Made by a program: the position numbers and the translations under genes. This document shows, one piece after another, positions 54,113 to 64,000 of a stretch of DNA of 64,000 bases. A model generated the notes under the pieces. That model was not told the DNA's origin, did no database searches, and saw only the letters and a program-made list of their open reading frames with translations. Within the stretch, counting starts at the first letter, position 1. Each line of letters starts with the position of its first letter. Location of the stretch: the NCBI RefSeq assembly GCF_036373705.1, contig NC_089852.1, positions 33,307,707-33,371,706 of the forward strand. The letters are read 5' to 3'. Source of the stretch: Amia ocellicauda (taxonomy: Eukaryota > Chordata > Actinopteri > Amiiformes > Amiidae).

Positions 54113-55331
54113 TACACTCACCTAAAGGATTATTAGGAACACCTGTTAAATTTCTCATTAATGCAATTATCTAACCAACCAATCACATGGCAGTTGCTTC
54201 AATGCATTTAGGGGTGTGGTCCTGGTCAAGACAATCTCCTGAACTCCAAACTGAATGTCTGAATGGGAAAGAAAGGTGATTTAAGCAATTTTGAGCGTGG
54301 CATGGTTGTTGGTGCCAGACGGGCCGGTCTGAGTATTTCACAATCTGCTCAGTTACTGGGATTTTCACGCACAACCATTTCTAGGGTTTACAAAGAATGG
54401 TGTGAAAAGGGAAAAACATCCAGTATGCGGCAGTCCTGTGGGCGAAAATGCCTTGTTGATGCTAGAGGTCAGAGGAGAATGGGCCGACTGATTCAAGCTG
54501 ATAGAAGAGCAACTTTGACTGAAATAACCACTCGTTACAACCGAGGTATGCAGCAAAGCATTTGTGAAGCCACAACACGTACAACCTTGAGGCGGATGGG
54601 CTACAACAGCAGAAGACCCCACCGGGTACCACTCATCTCCACTACAAATAGGAAAAAGAGGCTACAATTTGCACAAGCTCACCAAAATTGGACAGTTGAA
54701 GACTGGAAAAATGTTGCCTGGTCTGATGAGTCTCGATTTCTGTTGAGACATTCAGATGGTAGAGTCAGAATTTGGTGTAAACAGAATGAGAACATGGATC
54801 CATCATGCCTTGTTACCACTGTGCAGGCTGGTGGTGGTGGTGTAATGGTGTGGGGGATGTTTTCTTGGCACACTTTAGGCCCCTTAGTGCCAATTGGGCA
54901 TCGTTTAAATGCCACGGCCTACCTGAGCATTGTTTCTGACCATGTCTATCCCTTTATGACCACCATGTACCCATCCTCTGATGGCTACTTCCAGCAGGAT
55001 AATGCACCATGTCACAAAGGTCGAATCAAATTGGTTTCTTGAACATGACAATGAGTTCACTGTACTAAACTGGCCCCCACAGTCACCAGATCTCAACCCA
55101 ATAGAGCATCTTTGGGATGTGGTGGAACGGGAGCTTCGTGCCCTGGATGTGCATCCCACAAATTTCCATCAACTGCAAGATGCTATCCTATCAATATGGG
55201 CCAACATTTCTAAAGAATGCTTTCAGCACCTTGTTGAATCAATGCCACGTAGAATTAAGGCAGTTCTGAAGGCGAAAGGGGTTAAACACAGTATTAGTAT
55301 GGTGTTCCTAATAATCCTTTAGGTGAGTGTA
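54113..55331 (+). mobile_element. Tc1 element, copy 2 of the family at window start
   Basis: Perfect 31-bp ends: TACACTCACCTAAAGGATTA at 54113 and its complement ending at 55331. A TA target duplication falls at 54113-54114 and 55330-55331. DIRS tail sequence continues on both sides, so the insertion is younger than the DIRS copy. Confidence 0.92.
54263..55322 (+). pseudogene. Tc1 transposase with a 5-bp deletion
   Basis: ATG 54263 gives MGKKGDLSNFERGMVVGARR and an open frame through two catalytic Asp blocks (WSDESRFL and QQDNAPCH) to about 55030. There TCGAATCAAATTGG lacks five bases present in copy 1 (TCGAATCATTTCAAATTGG). The frame ends at 55040-55042. The rest, with [12 protein letters not shown], continues in another frame to about 55290. 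The lesion differs from that of copy 1. Confidence 0.9.
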
Positions 55332-55609
55332 CATCACTGGGTGCAGGAAACAGTTCATGCACCCTCTGCGTAACATGGGAACAGGGGGCGCTTGCTCCAC
55401 TAGCATAGCTAGGAGCGGGGCCACACCAATTCTACAATGTCGTAACAAATGAACTATACACCGGGGGGTGCAGAAAACAGATCATGCACCCTCCACATAA
55501 TATGGGAATGTTCAAACTAACTAGAACATAAGACCACAAGAAAGTTTACAAACAAGAGGAGGCCATTTGACCCATCATGCTCATTTGTTATCCATTAACC
55601 CAAGGATCC

Positions 55610-55850
55610 TATCCAGTCAATTTTTGAATGTTCCCAAATCGCTGGGGAGTTTGTTCCAGATTGTGACAATTCTCTGTGTAAAGAAGTGTCTCCTGTTTTC
55701 CATCTTGAATGCCTTGAAGCCCAATTTCAATTTGTGTCCCCGGGTGAGTGTGTCCCTGCTGATCTGGAAAAGCTCCTCTGGTTTCATGTGGTCGATGCCC
55801 TTCGTGATTTTGAAGACTTGAATCCAGTCCCCACATAGTCTCCTCTGTTC
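55610..55850 (-). pseudogene. LINE reverse transcriptase C-terminal fragment
   Basis: The minus strand reads RLCGDWIQVFKITKGIDHMK, then TRGHKLKLGFKAF and FFTQRIVTIWNKLPSDL, ending at a TGA near 55618. This is the conserved tail of CR1/L2-type reverse transcriptases. The palm with the catalytic motif is absent. Confidence 0.75.
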
Positions 55851-55989
55851 GGTTTGCCTTTTTTATTGCTTCCCCACATTGTTTGGATGGAGAAAGTGAG
55901 GAGTGGATAGACTCATAGATCTTTCTCATGTGTTACTTCCTCTAGTTCTATTCCTCCCATAGTGTAATTATAGTGGACATTTTTGTTAC

Positions 55990-58556
55990 CTGCATGTAAT
56001 GCCTTGCACTTGTCCACATTGAATTTCAAGTAGTATATTCGTAAAATATAACCATCCATTTTCAGCTGAATCTATATGCAGTGTGCTCCAGTGTAAGTGA
56101 CGCCTCATACGTTCAAGGTTTGCTTTTCTAAAATTATAGACCACTGTTTTTAACTTGGTCCTTGTTTTTTGAAAGTATGCCTCAAAGCTAACCATATTCT
56201 GATCATAGTTTGCCATTGGCTCTCTAACTAGTGTCCCTCTTACACCATTTCCACTAGTCACGTTCAGGTGCCCCTCCGTGTGGCCATGCTGTAACTGTGC
56301 ACCTAAACTTTTCTGGCAGCATTTCCACTACATTGTCGTGAGGTGCAGCTTCCCTAGGAAGTGAATGTGAGACACGAAAGGTCAAAATGCATCCCGGGAC
56401 ACTCGGCACTTTGGGATTTACTGTTTTAAACTGGAGGCTGAAATACCTCTAACATTAAAGTGCAATAAACTTTGGGCTGAAACGTTTTTATGATATCTAA
56501 CAGTCTTATAGTATAAGTTATACCTGTTATGTCTGCACACTGAGTTACAGTGCTGCAGTGAGTTACAGTAACACAGTTCTACAGTGTGGGTATTAAGTAG
56601 TTATGTCGGATGAACAGTACGCTTGATAAGTCATTTTTACTGTGTATGGCGCGAGGACTTGGGCTCTTGAGATTAAACCGTTACATGTTTTACTGGAAAC
56701 AGCTGTCTTGGAGTGGTCACTTCTTACACAACAGTTAACACAACTTTAAACATAACAATACCAGATATTCAAAAGTAGAAACCGGGACACATTGAAACAA
56801 TATATAAAACAAATTACATCAATTTCATCTAGTTTATTTTGTTTACCAACACATCGTAAATAACCTTGTTACTTCTCCCTGTATCATGATCCGATTAACA
56901 TTGACAATATAGCTTCATTTAAGTATCCAGATATTCTCCTTTATTATTTATCTGTGGGAGAATGAACTGCGTTGCATTATTAAATACAGTGTGCTGGGTT
57001 TAAATCTGTCCCATGTAGCCACTACAAATCTATATCATGAAATATACAGTATGACAGTCACAGACAGTTTCTTAAACAAAACTCATACATGTGTATATAA
57101 ATACGGCTACAACACTCTGGGATCCATAACTTGAACAGTTTTCCCACAATTTCAGTGTTGGCATGTTTTCTCTGTACCTGCAGCTTTATCAATGTGCAAA
57201 ATAAAAGAGTCACATCAATAACATCACGGGGCATCAGCTTTTATTGTGAATGGGATTCCTTAAAAAAAAACACCTTTGACACTGTAATTCATGGATCAGT
57301 TGTATTAATCGCTAAGTTTTGTGAGGTTGTAAGGTTTGTATTTCTGCAGTTGGTAAAGCGTCTATACTTGGATTAGCATTAACATATAGTTATAGCGATA
57401 ATTAGATAATGAGGGATTACAAATAAAATTAAAATATATACGATTCTTCATGTGATTGATCACATAAAAATTTGCTTCTGTTTTAAAAGTTTTAAGATAG
57501 TGTAAACAGGGGGAAGCTCAAACCGTTCCATTTAAATAATTTTGAGAGAATTTACAAGACATCGGGACATTTAATTTAAATCCAGGATGAATATTTCATA
57601 TTTGCGTGTATTTATAACAAATGTCAGGGCACATTGTATTGCAGTCCGATGCAGTCCTTTCTCCGGCAGGATTTTCGTGATCTTTTCAAACACTCTTAAA
57701 AGTCTTTGTGCTCCAAGCAATTAACCCTGTGTGGCACTTTTCCACCGTACGTTAATAACTGCTCCAGATTAATAATTTTCCTAAGATAAACACACACATT
57801 CCTTCTTTGGAAAAGTTTCTACCGCATCTCTCGCATTGAGAAGCGGCCGCCATTACTGTAGTTACAATTTCCAAATGCAGTGGCGCTGCCTAAGGGATGT
57901 CACAGTACTGACCCGGACCAGTTTGGTACTCAGCCAATATGATGTGCGAAACTGTGCCGGCTGAAACTAGTTCAGGCACAGGTGGAGGTGCAGCTGAGCC
58001 CTAGTGGAAATCCCCTGGAACGGCATGGCCACGCTGAGGTGCAGCTAAATGTGGCTAGTGGAAACGGGGTATCTGACTGACAAATTGAGTTAGAAAGCAG
58101 TCGTTTGCCATTTCAACCATTTCTATTTCTGCTTCTGTAGTCCCAACCGGGCTTTCCCAGTATATGTTTGGGAAATTGAAATCCCCCATTATAACAGCCA
58201 CATCCTTGCTACATGCAGTCCCGCAATCTTTTATTAAGAACTTGAACCAACAAAGATTCTGTTTCGTTAGCAGGATCTAATTTGAATTCTTCTGCCTCTA
58301 TGTAATTTCTGACATCTAATGTTACCCCATCACCTCTTCAATTATTCCTGTCTTTCCTAATCTGTGTGTATCCTTTCAATTTGTATTCATGCCCATCATT
58401 TTCTGTAAGCCATGTTTCTGTCACTTCTACAACATCATAGTAACACACCAGCACTGTCGCTTCTAGGTCTAACACCTTGTTCCTTATACTCCTGGCATTG
58501 AGGTACAAACATTTTCCTACTAGCAGTTTCACTTTCTTTAGTGGTACATGTCCCAT
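55990..58556 (-). pseudogene. LINE endonuclease, split by an inserted element
   Basis: The start at about 58556 includes KCLYLNARSIRNKVLDLEA and VTETWLTENDGHEYKLKGYT, the apurinic-endonuclease N-terminus of CR1/L2 LINEs. GDFNFPNIYWESP lies near 58180-58140. After the insertion, NYDQNMVSFEAYF and TVVYNFRKANLERMRRHLHW at 56200-56080 form the linker to RT. Frames change between segments. Confidence 0.75.
56241..58071. mobile_element. 1.8-kb non-coding element with terminal inverted repeats
   Basis: Left end: TACACCATTTCCACTAGTCA...GTGTGGCCATGC. Right end, complemented: TACCCCGTTTCCACTAGCCA...GCGTGGCCATGC. The ends match over some 45 bp with mismatches. A TCT direct repeat flanks the element at 56238-56240 and 58072-58074; alternatively, TA was duplicated. 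Subterminal copies of the same motifs recur (TTTCCACTACATTG near 56317). The interior has no recognisable transposase. The superfamily is uncertain; PIF/Harbinger would fit a 3-bp duplication. Confidence 0.65.
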
Positions 58557-58587
58557 TGTCAGAGCTCCCTGCCCCCCTGGTCCCTAG

Positions 58588-58588
<1 letters not shown>

Positions 58589-58626
<38 letters not shown>
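58589..58626. repeat. (TA)n microsatellite
   Basis: A TA run at the LINE-DIRS junction. Confidence 0.9.
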
Positions 58627-58631
<5 letters not shown>

Positions 58632-59135
58632 CGCGGGGCTCAGGAGCCAGCTCACGCATGACACGTGGAACACAGGAGCAGTTGACACCTGCTGATTAGC
58701 ACAGTTAACGCAGGGCAAAGACAGCTCTTATCGTGTTAACAAATTAACTGTGCACAGCGGGGCACAAGAGCCAGCTCAAATGCCTTCCACTGAGGTCAGC
58801 AGCAGCGGTCCCCTGCTCCATGGCACACAGCTCGAGTGCCATCAGCTGGGAACAGTGGCAATGACGCTCCAGTCTACTAGCTAGCTAGGACAGAGCCACA
58901 GTCCTGCTGTTTAACACATATTATATACACATAGCGGGGTACAGGCCAGATGCATGCACCACCACAACACAATGCAATAAACAAACTCTATACAGGCCGG
59001 CCTTGTAGGTCAATGTACCTGGAAGGCTGCTTGACAGACCCTGGGAACACATCAGCAGGGCTGTCAGCAAGTCCAAGAGCAGCTCCCGTGGGTGCTCGAC
59101 TGGAAAGCATAGTCCAGTAGGAAGGGAAAGACGGT

Positions 59136-59555
59136 TCAATATAGCTCCATCCAGGATGCGCTAACAGGGGCAGACTGGGAATAGAGTCCAGAAACTGGAC
59201 TGGAAGCCAACACCAGGTTCCCGATGGAAGGGACCAGTCCCAATACGTCCAACCTGTAGAACCAGACAAATGTGATGGGCGAAGCCCAAGCTGCAGCCGC
59301 ACAAATTTCTGCCATGGGGACACCTTGAAAAAGGGCCCACAATGTGTCAACGCCTTCGAGTCGATTGGGCCACCAGGGTACGGGCACTGGGGTCCCAGTG
59401 GACTCGTAGGCCATAGTAATAGTGTCCACAATCCAATGTGAGAGGTATTGCTTTGAAAGCACCTGGCCCTGTGTCTGCGCTCCATAAGACACAAACAGTT
59501 GGTCCAAGCGCTGACTCTCCTGCTCCGAAAAGAGAGGAGGATGGAAAGACATCAA
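59136..59555 (-). pseudogene. DIRS tyrosine recombinase, C-terminal part
   Basis: The minus strand encodes LSKQYLSHWIVDTITMAYES, then a basic/His region equivalent to the catalytic HxxR (read in a second frame as VAQSTRR, so His is replaced by Gln). ALFQGVPMAEICAAAAWASP and TFVWFYRLDVLGLV follow, the latter with the catalytic Tyr. DIRS elements integrate with this recombinase in place of an integrase. Frame changes and the altered His argue that it is dead. Confidence 0.7.
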
Positions 59556-60081
59556 CCAACATCTTTCTTGGGCACTAGGAAGTATGGGGAATGCTGCCCC
59601 ATAGGGGGATTGGTCACTTCTCCAGGAGAGCGGTGATTTTTACGTGAAGCGCCACAAACTGCAAAGGGTCCCTCACTCATGTTCACACCATGCCTTGGAA
59701 GGTGGGTGGGCATGCTTGAAACTGTAGGGAGTATCCAACTGTTATAATATGGAGCACCCAGGCTCCTGGAACGACTCATGGCTGCAGCGCCAGTGGTGGG
59801 GGAGTCGGGTGTCTTGTTGGACCAGGCCTCCTACTACCGCGAGCTACCATGGACACCTGCCTGCCAGAAAGACGCTGGCGAAGGTCGTCAGGATAGAAGG
59901 GCTGTTGCCTAGCGCACACAGGCGTGAACCAGAAAAGCGTGCAGCAGGGGCACCGGTCAGTGTTTTCACCAGGGGCACACAACAACTGGGAGGCCGCTGC
60001 GACAAGTGGAGTGCCTAGCAGGACTAGCCACTGTAAGTGCGTCTCCACCAAACCACACGCACTCTTGCTCTTGCCAGACAC
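59556..60081 (-). pseudogene. DIRS gag start and RT start fragments joined by deletions
   Basis: Right part (60081-59776): LLCAPGENTDRCPCC, matching the gag leader of copy 1 near 4848-4900. Left part (59740-59556): GYSLQFQACPPTFQG in one frame and SPYFLVPKKDV in another, resembling the N-terminal region of DIRS reverse transcriptase. Directly after KKDV the sequence jumps to the recombinase, so RT core, RNase H and the rest were deleted. Confidence 0.6.
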
Positions 60082-60599
60082 CAGAGTGTGGGATACAAGC
60101 GCCGCTTAGGCCCGTAGGCTTAGCCGCACCGTATGTGCCGGGGATTCTGGGGACACCGGGTGACGCGGGGTCCTGGAGGGCGAGGGTAGTAGGCCACCGG
60201 CCGAAGCGAGCCCTAAAACCAAGGCCTGCACACACGGACAAGGAAGCACAGCAGAGCTCGATTCCAGCAAGCTGAGAAAGCGAGATCTCCTACAGATCTC
60301 CTTGTGCAGGCACAAGCTGGCAGAGGAGCCCCTCACGAGGCTTAGGCCGGGCGGCTGGGCCTCAGATTTTATTGCCATTGCTGACACTCCTGCTGTGGAG
60401 GAAAAAGCCCTGTGGACAAAAATCCAACACAGCAAGCAGTCGGAAATATCAGGCACTATATTAACACGACTATTATTTTTAAATGCTCTATTTGTGAACC
60501 ACAACTGAAACCAAAAGCGCAGCTGGAACCCCGGTGCACAGATGGAAAAGAATCGGAATTAACTATAAAAATAACTAATGTGAAGTGAAGCCAGCCAAC

Positions 60600-60827
60600 C
60601 GAAATACGCAGTCTGTAAGGGTCTATTGCAAACACACAGACAGAGAGGCAAAAGAGGAAGAACCTGTGCAGACGTCACCTTTTTTACAAACAGGAATTGG
60701 AAGGGACCTGTTCAAGTGATGGGCACAGGGGCCAATGGCAGCTTTGATATTGACGTTTCGATCGGGATCCTACAGAAGTGCGCAGAAACCCCTCCCCCTT
60801 GGGCAGTGCTTTTGACTTGAAAGATAA
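60600..60827 (-). repeat. DIRS copy 3 outer terminal repeat
   Basis: CCTCCCCCTTGGGCAGTGCT followed by TTTGACTTGAAAGATAA is the complement of the copy 1 left end at 4040. Confidence 0.7.
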
Positions 60828-61967
60828 CCCTTGACAACAATCAACATCATGATTACAAAATAACAGTTGCCTGCTTATCTGGTTAGTTCAATGTATTATT
60901 ATACATGCAGTGGATGGGGGAGAGAGGTCATGCAACGACTAACCTAGATGTTTCGAAGAATAAAGTAAAACTAAAAATGTAAGAGCTGACAAACAAGCAA
61001 ACAAACATTAAAACAAACAACAATGTAGTCTAATCAGTGCTTTTACAACAAGAGACAGGCAACAAATCTTACTTGCATTCATCCGCTGTTTTTGCACATG
61101 CAGAGTGATGATGTAAAGAGAGAGATGCAATGTTGCAAAAGAGAAAATAGTATAAAGCATGCAATATTAGTATGCCATGCAAGCCCCAGGCCAAATATGC
61201 TCACACTACAAGTAGTCTGCTTACTTGGTATCAAATTCTATCAGATTTGTATCTATGGGGGCTTCATGTTCTGGAACTAAGAGAGAAATAAAAAAGACTT
61301 GACACAGCATAATATTCCATATGGCATTTAAGTGAAACATTAAATAAAATCTTCAGAAAATCTTAATGAGTTAGAGAAAGGTTATTTGTCTTGTAGCTTC
61401 AAAAACAAACAGATCAACTAAACAAAACAAATTAGCATGAATCGTTTAGATATTTTGTCACATCAGAGTGCAATATCAAAAAGGAAGTAAATCGCTCACC
61501 ATAACGAACTGTATTATAAAATACAGTATGGTTTATGAACTTAGAAACAACAAAATTAATTCTCACCAATTCATCAAGTTTACATGAAGAGCACAGGTCA
61601 TGAATACACTGGAGATTTGTTTGTTCTATCAACACAGAGCTGGATAACCCTGGTCCTGGCAAGCATCAGAGATTTTTGTACACCTGAGCACCCAATTACA
61701 TAATCATACAATTAATTTGATAAATTGATCCAGGTTGTAAGCAGGTGCGTATTTAAAAATATCTACAAACCCTGCAGGCCCCCCAAGGACCAGGGCTGAC
61801 CGCCACTGCTCCAGCACCCGCAGAATCATATTGGAATCTAAAAAAACCTGAAACTTCCTCATTGTAAATCCAAATTCATTTTAAATTCCAAAATGCATTT
61901 TTTTGGGGGGGTTGTTGAATAAAGCACAATTATATTAAAAAACTTAAAAAAAAAGATTTTTCACATA
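60828..61967. other. No gene; possible MITE at 61631-61818
   Basis: The region is AT-rich. At 61631-61818 the ends (GAGCTGGATAACCCTGGTCC and the complement of GGACCAGGGCTGACCGCCAC) form imperfect inverted repeats like those of a common fish MITE. Nothing else is recognised. Confidence 0.4.
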
Positions 61968-62190
61968 CAGTGAGGGAAAAAAGTATTTGATCCCCTGCTG
62001 ATTTTGTACGTTTTCCCACTGACAAAGAAATGATCAGTCTATAATTTTAATGGTAGGTGTATTTTAACAGTGAGAGACAGAATAACAACAAAAAAATCCA
62101 GAAAAACGCATTTCGCAAAAAAGTTATAAATTGATTTGCATGTTAATGAGGAAAATAAGTATTTGATCCCCTATCAATTTCTGGCTCCCA

Positions 62191-62283
62191 GGTATCTTTT
62201 ATACAGGTAACGAGCTGAGATTAGGAGCACTCTCTTAAAGGGAGTGCTCCTAATCTCAGCTCGTTACCTGTATAAAAGACACC
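62191..62283. repeat. Near-perfect 42-bp-arm palindrome
   Basis: The left arm 62191-62232 (GGTATCTTTTATACAGGTAA...GGAGCACTC) is complementary to 62242-62283 with one mismatch, around a 9-base spacer. It lies in the transposase 5' leader and duplicates, in inverse orientation, sequence present once in the copy at 39 kb. Confidence 0.9.
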
Positions 62284-62331
62284 TGTCCACAGAAGCAATC
62301 AATCAATCAATCAGATTCCAAACTCTCCACC

Positions 62332-63336
62332 ATGGCCAAGACCAAAGAGCTGTCCAAGGATGTCAGGGACAAGATTGTAGACCTACACAAGCCTGGAATG
62401 GGCTACAAGACCATCGCCAAGCAGCTTGGTGAGAAGGTGACAACAGCGATTATTCGCAAATGGAAGAAACACAAAATAACTGTCAGTCTCCCTCAGTCTG
62501 GGGCTCCATGCAAGATCTCACCTCGTGGAGTTTCAATGATCATGAGAACGGTGAGGAATCAGCCCAGAACTACACGGGAGGATCTTGTTAATGATCTCAA
62601 GGCAGCTGGGACCATAGTCGCCAAGAAAACAATTGGTAACACACTACGCCGTGAAGGACTGAAATCCTGCAGCGCCCGCAAGGTCCCCCTGCTCAAGAAA
62701 GCACATGTACAGGCCCGTCTGAAGTTTGCAATGAACATCTGAATGATTCAGAGGAGAACTGGGTGAAAGTGTTGTGGTCAGATGAGACCAAAATCGAGCT
62801 CTCTGGCATGGTTGGTTTGGAGGAGGAGGAATGCTGCCTATGACCCCAAGAACACCATCCCCACTGTCAAACATGGAGGTGGAAACATTATGCTTTGGGG
62901 GTGTTTTTCTGATAAGGGGACAGGACAACTGCACCGCATCAAAGGGACGATGCACGGGGCCACGTACCGTCAAATCTTGGGTGAGAACCTCCTTCCCTCA
63001 GCCAGGGCATTGAAAATGGGTCGTGGATGGGTATTCCAGCATGACAATAACCCAAAACACACAGCCAATGCAACAAAGGAGTGGCTCAAGAAGAAGCACA
63101 TTAAGGTCCTGGAGAGGCCTAGCCAGTCTCCAGACCTTAATCCCATAGAAAATCTGTGGAGGGAGCTGAAGGTTCGAGTTGCCAAACGTCAGCCTCGAAA
63201 CCTTAATGACTTGGAGAGCATCTGCAAAGAGGAGTGGGACAAAATCCCTCCTGAGATGTGTGCAAACCTGGTGGCCAACTACAAGAAACGTCTGACCTCT
63301 GTGATTGCCAACAAGGGTTTTGCCACCAAGTACTAA
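62332..63336 (+). pseudogene. Tc1 transposase with frameshifts
   Basis: ATG 62332 gives [20 protein letters not shown] and the DNA-binding half to a TGA at 62740-62742, caused by a lost C in KFA(N)E near 62730. WSDETKIEL continues in another frame. A further shift near 62810 leads into the frame 62782-63336, with [12 protein letters not shown] near 63035 and [11 protein letters not shown] near 63130. The end KGFATKY is intact. The DNA-binding half is fairly complete, but the enzyme is broken. Confidence 0.9.
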
Positions 63337-63541
63337 GTAGAAGGGGTCAAATACTTATTTCCCTCATTAATATGCAAATCAATTTATAACTTTTTTGAAA
63401 TGCGTTTTTCTGGATATTTTTGTTGTTATTCTGTCTCTCACTGTTAAAATACACCTAACATTAAAATTATAGACTGATCATTTCTTTGTCAGTGGGCAAA
63501 CGTACAAAATCAGCAGGGGATCAAATACTTTTTTCACTGTA

Positions 63542-64000
63542 CATTTTGCTAAAGATATGACGTTCTGTTGATCAATTATAAGTTTCTGATTAACATGATT
63601 GGTACTGAACTGTAACATTCAGATCAAAGTATTGCCATTGAGGATGAAATGGAAAGCGTACCGTCTCTGTAGAATGACTCTTCAATAGGTTTGGGATGCA
63701 TTAATGTGAAAGGAAGCTCTACAGCAACATCACTGAAAAGGAAGCAAAGAGGAACTGATTGTATGCATTGCTGATATCTTTAAAACATATTAATGATGCG
63801 GTCATTTTCTAACAGTGTTTTATCAATTAATCTATTCTGCCAACTAATTTTAAGAAACACTGGTGTTTTGTACTTTGAAACTGGAATGTTACAAAAAGCT
63901 AAAACACTACTGGTTAATCAATGTTATCAACACTCCTCATTACAATTTGCATTACTATATATTGCATCAAAGTGAATTGATACATTTAAAAGATGCTTAT
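63542..64000. other. No gene seen
   Basis: AT-rich sequence with only a short chance frame at 63793-63975. Confidence 0.5.

Larger units (their letters stand above)
55524..58590 (-). mobile_element. CR1/L2-type LINE, internally deleted, with a nested insertion
   Basis: The 3' end lies on the left, starting at GAACATAAGACCACAAGAAA. The 5' part on the right encodes the endonuclease. The RT core is deleted between the endonuclease-RT linker (56240-55990) and the RT C-terminal tail (55850-55610). A 1.8-kb element with terminal inverted repeats sits at 56241-58071. The LINE itself interrupts DIRS copy 3. Confidence 0.75.
53245..60827 (-). mobile_element. DIRS-type retrotransposon, copy 3, with nested insertions
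   Basis: Left, in plus coordinates: a terminal repeat (GGAAGCACTGCCCAAGGGGG at 53263), an internal complementary region to about 53600, and a reversed tail. The tail is interrupted by a Tc1 element (54113-55331) and a CR1/L2-type LINE (55524-58590). Right: tail remainder, recombinase C-terminus, an RT fragment, the gag start region and a terminal repeat ending TTGACTTGAAAGATAA at 60827. Most of gag and RT, RNase H and the methyltransferase-like region are deleted. Confidence 0.75.
61968..63539 (+). mobile_element. Tc1 element, fourth family, plus-strand copy
   Basis: Terminal repeats run from CAGTGAGGGAAAAAAGTATT to the complementary end CACTG at 63539, with TA at 61966-61967 and 63540-63541. 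Length is 1572 bp. It is a relative of the copy at 37888-39385. The extra length comes mainly from a palindromic duplication near 62.2 kb. Confidence 0.92.

Noticed and set aside
55609-55929. 106-codon minus-strand frame
   Set aside because: A different minus-strand frame over the same bases carries the LINE RT C-terminal motifs. This one is off-frame.
61432-61662. Minus-strand frame with a possible splice donor
   Set aside because: It overlaps the MITE-like repeat at 61631-61818, and there is no homologue I can recognise.

Overview
The window looks like vertebrate, and most likely fish, nuclear DNA. It is AT-rich, intron-type sequence full of transposable elements: Tc1/mariner, hAT, DIRS, Ty3/gypsy, an endogenous retrovirus, and CR1/L2-type LINEs. 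It also carries single-exon class I odorant receptor genes. Nothing prokaryotic is present. The receptors resemble tetrapod OR51/OR52-type genes more than the usual teleost groups. With the DIRS and CR1/L2 content this suggests a non-teleost ray-finned fish or another basal lineage, but that is inference, not an identification.

The only clearly intact host genes are four odorant receptors, all on the minus strand and each 321 codons: 11072-12037, 30062-31027, 33364-34329 and 46981-47946. A broken fifth lies at 8715-9182. They sit in tandemly duplicated units that share their flanks, including (TAA)n tracts, plus-strand relics of a receptor 5' coding end, and older insertions. The pair of units B-C (28.2-35.5 kb) appears to have been copied as B'-C' (about 35.3-48.5 kb). 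The receptor expected in B' is gone and repeats occupy its place. A possible terminal coding exon of an unidentified minus-strand gene lies at 52979-53090.

Layout: 0-2.3 kb, two Tc1-type elements, the second split by a hAT MITE with an 8-bp target duplication. 4.0-7.5 kb, a gag-only DIRS element. 8.7-13 kb, OR pseudogene and OR1. 13.3-14.9 kb, hAT transposase remnants. 14.9-26.8 kb, a Gmr1-type gypsy element with a SCAN-like gag and integrase upstream of reverse transcriptase, split by an 8.4-kb endogenous retrovirus with a GTAAC target duplication. 28-35.5 kb, OR2 and OR3. 35.5-37.8 kb, second DIRS copy and a Tc1 fragment. 37.9-39.4 kb, Tc1. 40.35-42.05 kb, LTR fragment and a hAT/ZNF862-like fragment. 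42.4-45.85 kb, a gypsy remnant holding an L2-like LINE and a hAT fragment. 47 kb, OR4. 48.5-53 kb, mostly unannotated AT-rich DNA. 53.2-60.8 kb, third DIRS copy split by a Tc1 element and by a CR1/L2-type LINE that itself holds a 1.8-kb terminal-inverted-repeat element. 62.0-63.5 kb, another Tc1 element with a long palindrome.

All transposon and retroviral genes carry stops, frameshifts or deletions. I found no tRNA, rRNA or CRISPR array, and no convincing new molecular system. The most interesting points are the element architectures, the datable nesting, and the history of the receptor cluster.
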